NCBI GenBank assembly: GCA_023144145.1
Contig: JAGLGG010000066.1
Span: 1 to 7,251 of the forward strand
Direction of reading: 5' to 3'
Origin: Anaerolineales bacterium
Lineage (GTDB): Bacteria > Chloroflexota > Anaerolineae > Anaerolineales > E44-bin32
Length of the DNA: 7,251 nucleotides
Position numbers and translations under genes: made by a program. Of the stretch, positions 5,741 through 7,251 are shown one piece after another. Under the pieces are notes generated by a model. That model had not been told where the DNA came from and ran no database searches. It worked only from the letters and a program-made list of their open reading frames with translations. Positions within the stretch are counted from its first letter, which is position 1, and each line of letters opens with the position of its first letter.

Positions 5741-5769
5741 AGTATAGCTAAGCGTTTTGACCTGGTCAA
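5741..5769 (-). promoter_or_regulatory. Sigma70-type promoter for tRNA-Leu
   Basis: On the minus strand, TTGACC (complement of 5764-5769) is followed by a 17-nt spacer and TATACT (complement of 5741-5746). That is 5/6 at both hexamers with the ideal spacing, and the best promoter match in the window. Transcription would begin near 5734 and give an ~80-nt leader before the tRNA. The -35 lies inside the palindrome TTGACC-T-GGTCAA (5757-5769). It may also drive the downstream anchored-protein/S9 genes if there is readthrough. Confidence 0.7.
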
Positions 5770-5839
5770 GCATCGTCGCTTTTAGGGGAGAGAAAGTTCG
5801 TAATTTAACAGCCAAATTCGTCTGGTTTTCCTGATAAGC

Positions 5840-5862
5840 ATCCCGAGCATATGTGCCGGGAT
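5840..5862 (+). other. Hairpin upstream of the YchF-like gene
   Basis: ATCCCG (5840-5845) pairs with CGGGAT (5857-5862), and GCA (5847-5849) with TGC (5854-5856) around a TATG loop, with one bulged A. That is 9 base pairs in total, 32 nt before the ATG at 5895. No T-run follows. It could be a 5' leader structure of the YchF-like message or a binding palindrome. Confidence 0.35.
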
Positions 5863-5894
5863 CATTAAATTAACAGCGACCGGTGGAGCGAAAA

Positions 5895-6965
5895 ATGCGG
5901 TTGGGGATCATTGGTTTTCCAGCGTCAGGCAAAACGACAATTTTCAATATTCTCACACATGCTGATCTAACTATTGGGGAACTGTCAGGGGGAGCGAGAA
6001 TTGAAGTCCATACGGCTGTGGCGCAGGTACCCGAACCTCGACTTGAGACTCTCAGCCATCTCCTAAAACCCAAAAAAACCACCTACCCGCAAATTGCCTT
6101 CTCTGATATCGGAGGCTTACAAGAACAAATTGGGAAAACTGGTTTACCCGCCTCGCTGCTCAACCAGCTTACTCCTATGGATGGCCTGATAAATGTTGTG
6201 CGCGCCTTTGAAAATGATGCTATCCCTCACCATGCTGGTTCTGTGGACCCTCAGCGTGATGTAAACGAGATGGAAGCAGAACTTATTTTGAACGACCTCA
6301 TTTTGATAGAGCGGAGGCTCGAACGTCTTGATGAGGAACGCGGCAAAGGTGCTCGGGATCAGAGTGAAATACAACGTGAGCGTTCGATATTCGAACGATT
6401 GTTGGAACATCTGGGCCAAGAAAAGGCTTTACGAACACTTCAATTCTCATCTGAGGAAGATCATCTGCTATCCGGATATGGATTTCTAAGCCGGAAACCT
6501 CTGCTCATCATCCTCAATCATTCAGAGAACGTTGAACCTCAGGTACAAAATGTACCGCAGGGAAGCAAAGGTCTTAACGTTCGTGGCAGACTCGAATTGG
6601 AGCTTAGTCAGCTTAGCGAGGAGGAAGCGCAAGAATTTCGGATTGAGTATGGTGTCACCGAGCCTGCCAGGGACCGGATGATACGCGCCTCCTATGATTT
6701 GTTGAGCATAATTTCCTTCTTCACATTTAATGAGAGTGAACTAAGGGCATGGGCGTTGAGAGATGGGGCCACTGCACTGGACGCCGCGGAAGCGATACAC
6801 AGCGACATCGCGAGAGGCTTCATTCGAGCAGAAATTATCGCTTGGGATGAGCTTGTGGAATTGGGCGGATTGAACCAGGCGCGATCTGCAGGTCGACTAA
6901 GGGTCGAGGGCAAAAAGTATTGTGTCAAAGATGGTGAGATGATCTACGTTCGATTCAATGTCTAA
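5895..6965 (+). CDS. Divergent YchF/Obg-family GTPase-like protein with TGS domain (DUF933)
   Basis: 356 aa, near the ~360 aa family length. YchF proteins are Obg-like P-loop NTPases (often ATP-preferring) with a coiled-coil insert and C-terminal TGS domain, acting near ribosomes and in stress control. Seen here: P-loop GFPASGKT (residues 7-14), Walker-B-like DIGGL (71-75), a Glu/Arg-rich helical coiled-coil insert (about 120-180), NHSE at 208-211 matching the family's N-x-x-E nucleotide-specificity motif, and a well conserved TGS region (about 272-356: ELRAWALRDGATALDAAEAI, RGFIRAEII, VKDGEMIYVRFNV). The N-terminal half departs from canonical YchF: the P-loop is ASGKT rather than NVGKS, and the usual glycine-rich stretch after the Walker-B motif is absent. 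The ATG at 5895 is preferred over an in-frame GTG at 5883 because GGAG at 5885-5888 gives 6-nt spacing. The next gene starts 11 bp downstream. Probably a paralog of the true YchF; the cell may carry both. Confidence 0.88.
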   Translation: MRLGIIGFPASGKTTIFNILTHADLTIGELSGGARIEVHTAVAQVPEPRLETLSHLLKPKKTTYPQIAFSDIGGLQEQIGKTGLPASLLNQLTPMDGLINVVRAFENDAIPHHAGSVDPQRDVNEMEAELILNDLILIERRLERLDEERGKGARDQSEIQRERSIFERLLEHLGQEKALRTLQFSSEEDHLLSGYGFLSRKPLLIILNHSENVEPQVQNVPQGSKGLNVRGRLELELSQLSEEEAQEFRIEYGVTEPARDRMIRASYDLLSIISFFTFNESELRAWALRDGATALDAAEAIHSDIARGFIRAEIIAWDELVELGGLNQARSAGRLRVEGKKYCVKDGEMIYVRFNV

Positions 6966-6976
6966 GGAGATCTACA

Positions 6977-7251
6977 TTGGCAACAAAATACGAACAAGGT
7001 GCGTGGAGTTTGAAGGAACTCTTCTCTTCCACCGGCGGAGAGGACGTTTCGGCGGCATTAGAGGAGTTGGAAAAGGGGGTGGAGGCATTCGAGGGGAAAC
7101 GAGAGGAGCTTTCTGACGATATTAGTGCTGATAAGTTTCTCAAAATACTGGATGATTACGATGCCTTAGCACGCATGGGCAGGAGATTGGTTGGATTCGC
7201 GCATTTACACTTTTCTGAGGATACACAAAACCAAGAGGCACAGGCCTTTTT
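6977..7251 (+). CDS. M3 family oligoendopeptidase, N-terminal part (runs off window)
   Basis: 91 complete codons from a TTG start, then the window ends in the open frame. The start is supported by AAGGAGAT (6964-6971), 5 nt before the TTG, which overlaps the stop codon of the preceding GTPase gene and suggests translational coupling. The visible N-terminus matches the helical lobe of PepF/M3 oligoendopeptidases, zinc metallopeptidases that digest medium-length peptides in the cytosol: W-S-L-K-E-L-F (residues 10-16), a Glu-rich helix (about 29-48), FLKILDDYDAL (56-66), RLVGFAHLHFSEDTQNQEAQAF (72-91 onward in register). The HExxH zinc site lies far beyond the window, so catalytic status cannot be checked here. 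Confidence 0.85.
   Translation, partial: MATKYEQGAWSLKELFSSTGGEDVSAALEELEKGVEAFEGKREELSDDISADKFLKILDDYDALARMGRRLVGFAHLHFSEDTQNQEAQAF

Noticed and set aside
5554..5769. Minus-strand reading frame of 71 codons covering the tRNA
   Set aside because: Its C-terminal half is just translated tRNA-Leu (GGIGRRARLK and ECGFDSHLRHL-type sequence is a well-known artefact), and the rest overlaps the tRNA promoter and leader hairpin.
5883..5894. GTG at 5883 as start of the YchF-like gene
   Set aside because: No Shine-Dalgarno precedes it, the GGAG sits inside the extension, and family proteins begin M-x-L-G-I at the ATG at 5895.

Overview
The window looks like chromosomal housekeeping and accessory DNA from a bacterium of the phylum Chloroflexota, probably class Anaerolineae. 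That assignment is an inference. It rests on a divergent YchF-like GTPase next to an M3 oligoendopeptidase, on two paralogous proteins with a membrane anchor and helical repeats of a type I associate with Chloroflexota, and on the style of the intergenic palindromes. No rRNA, CRISPR array, IS transposase or phage gene is visible.

Layout. Bases 1-263 are non-coding, with a 9-bp GC-rich hairpin and a candidate promoter. A plus-strand series follows: an adenosine-specific kinase family protein (264-749), a P1/S58-family self-processing peptidase (808-1812) and a bactofilin (1894-2337). A 14-bp hairpin separates the peptidase from the bactofilin. The convergent gap at 2338-2491 is almost filled by a ~149-bp inverted repeat (2358-2506). 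Its arms are built from 8-nt periodic GTCAATTN-like units, and its right arm runs into the 3' end of the next gene.

On the minus strand, read right to left, there is a well-formed promoter (5741-5769), a leader hairpin (5683-5717), a tRNA-Leu with anticodon CAA (5573-5654), two tandem paralogous membrane-anchored proteins (5504-5160 and 5156-4380) and an S9 prolyl-oligopeptidase-type peptidase (4357-2492). The gaps are small (3 and 22 bp between the protein genes), so these three genes probably form one transcription unit, possibly read through from the tRNA promoter. On the plus strand at the right end, a divergent YchF/Obg-type GTPase (5895-6965) is followed 11 bp later by the first 91 codons of a TTG-started M3 oligoendopeptidase, which runs off the window.

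Function. Three of the seven recognisable proteins are peptidases (S58, S9, M3), which suits a heterotrophic, peptide-using cell. The two anchored paralogs have no function I can name. The least explained elements are the 8-nt-periodic inverted repeat that overlaps the S9 stop codon and the duplicated anchored-protein pair beside the S9 peptidase. I do not see convincing evidence of a wholly new multi-gene system.
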